A DNA stretch of 6,147 nt from Hyphomicrobiales bacterium (GTDB lineage Bacteria > Pseudomonadota > Alphaproteobacteria > Rhizobiales > SZUA-8): positions 1 through 6,147 of the forward strand of contig QILX01000300.1 of the NCBI GenBank assembly GCA_003232175.1, given 5' to 3'. Positions 5,720-6,147 of the stretch are shown here, one piece after another; the stretch's first letter is position 1; each line of letters opens with the position of its first letter. The translations under genes were made by a program, and so were the position numbers. The notes beneath the pieces were generated by a model. That model ran no database searches. It had not been told where the DNA came from and saw only the letters and a list, made by a program, of their open reading frames with translations.

Positions 5720-6147
5720 TTAGAGATGATGGTAATCCTCAACCCCGACGGTGTAGTTGGTCCCCGCCAGCGGCACCGCCGCCATGGCCGAGGCCTCCAT
5801 GGTCAGGGCGGCAAGGTCTTCGGGTTCAAGCGAATGGATGTTGGTCTTGCCGCAGGCGCGGGCGAACATCTGGGCCTCGATGGTCAGAGTGTGGAGGAAG
5901 TTGTAGACCCGCTCCGCCGCCTCGTCAGGGTCCAGCCGCGCGCGCAGTTCGGGGTCCTGGGTCGCGACCCCTACCGGGCAGCGACCGGTGTGGCAATGGT
6001 AACAATGGCCCGGCTCGCAGCCGATTTCCTCCTCGTAATTGGCTTCCGGAATGTCCTTGTTGCAATTGAGCGCCATCATCACCGAATGGCCGATGGCGAT
6101 GGCCTCGGCCCCGAGCGCGATGGCTTTTGCGACATCGGCGCCGTTGC
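5720..6147 (-). CDS. FMN-binding glutamate-synthase-like protein (GlxD/MgsC type), C-terminal part
   Basis: About 141 C-terminal residues are present and the gene continues beyond the right edge. NGADVAKAIALGAEAIAIG is the classic FMN-phosphate-binding turn of the glutamate synthase alpha-subunit barrel. It is followed by a cysteine cluster for an iron-sulfur centre, C-x4-C-x2-C-x4-C (codons 6019 down to 5978, ending CHTGRCPVGVATQDPELR), and by EDLAALTMEASAMAAVPLAGT, the ending I associate with the GlxD/MgsC subfamily. It lacks the C-terminal GXGXG domain of full GltB. Stand-alone proteins of this kind work with amidotransferase-like and GXGXG subunits in N-methylglutamate synthase (MgsABC) or GlxBCD sets. 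Those partners would lie outside the window, upstream of this gene. It ends in TAA at 5722-5720. The call to FMN glutamate-synthase family is firm; GlxD versus MgsC is not decided. Confidence 0.85.
   Translation of the reverse strand, partial: NGADVAKAIALGAEAIAIGHSVMMALNCNKDIPEANYEEEIGCEPGHCYHCHTGRCPVGVATQDPELRARLDPDEAAERVYNFLHTLTIEAQMFARACGKTNIHSLEPEDLAALTMEASAMAAVPLAGTNYTVGVEDYHHL

Overview
The window looks like a piece of an alphaproteobacterial chromosome. The basis is protein-level resemblance, moderately high G+C, and tight gene packing with start/stop overlaps. No rRNA, tRNA, CRISPR array, insertion sequence or phage gene was seen.

Layout: (1) Positions 1-654 (+) hold the C-terminal part of a phytanoyl-CoA dioxygenase (PhyH) family Fe(II)/2-oxoglutarate oxygenase, cut by the window edge. 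(2) Positions 655-885 are a 231-nt regulatory gap with a weak terminator-like hairpin and three inverted repeats. (3) Positions 886-4804 (+) hold a complete three-gene ABC importer of the putative 2-aminoethylphosphonate (2-AEP) type: periplasmic binding protein (PhnS2-like), ATPase (PhnT2-like) and a two-domain fused permease (PhnU2-like). The binding-protein gene is broken by a frameshift near 1503. A long hairpin and a G8 ribosome-binding tract separate it from the ATPase gene. (4) Positions 6147-4811 (-) hold a convergent group, read right to left: the C-terminus of an FMN/Fe-S glutamate-synthase-like protein (GlxD/MgsC type), a small unrecognised gene with its own frameshift near 5532, and a 183-residue unrecognised protein. 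The two groups meet tail to tail with 6 nt between stop codons.

Working together: the binding protein would capture a small organophosphonate, probably 2-AEP, in the periplasm and pass it to the permease, powered by a dimer of the ATPase. The upstream oxygenase might act on a related compound, since some 2-AEP breakdown starts with a PhyH-family hydroxylase (PhnY), but that link is only contextual. The minus-strand glutamate-synthase-like gene and its two companions look like a separate amino-nitrogen unit.

Two frameshifts in otherwise well-conserved genes, plus a G8 homopolymer, raise the possibility of sequencing or assembly error. No strongly novel system is evident. The best leads are the two unrecognised companion proteins behind the GlxD-like gene, the SBP-ATPase intergenic hairpin with its poly-G Shine-Dalgarno, and the structured leader upstream of the transporter.
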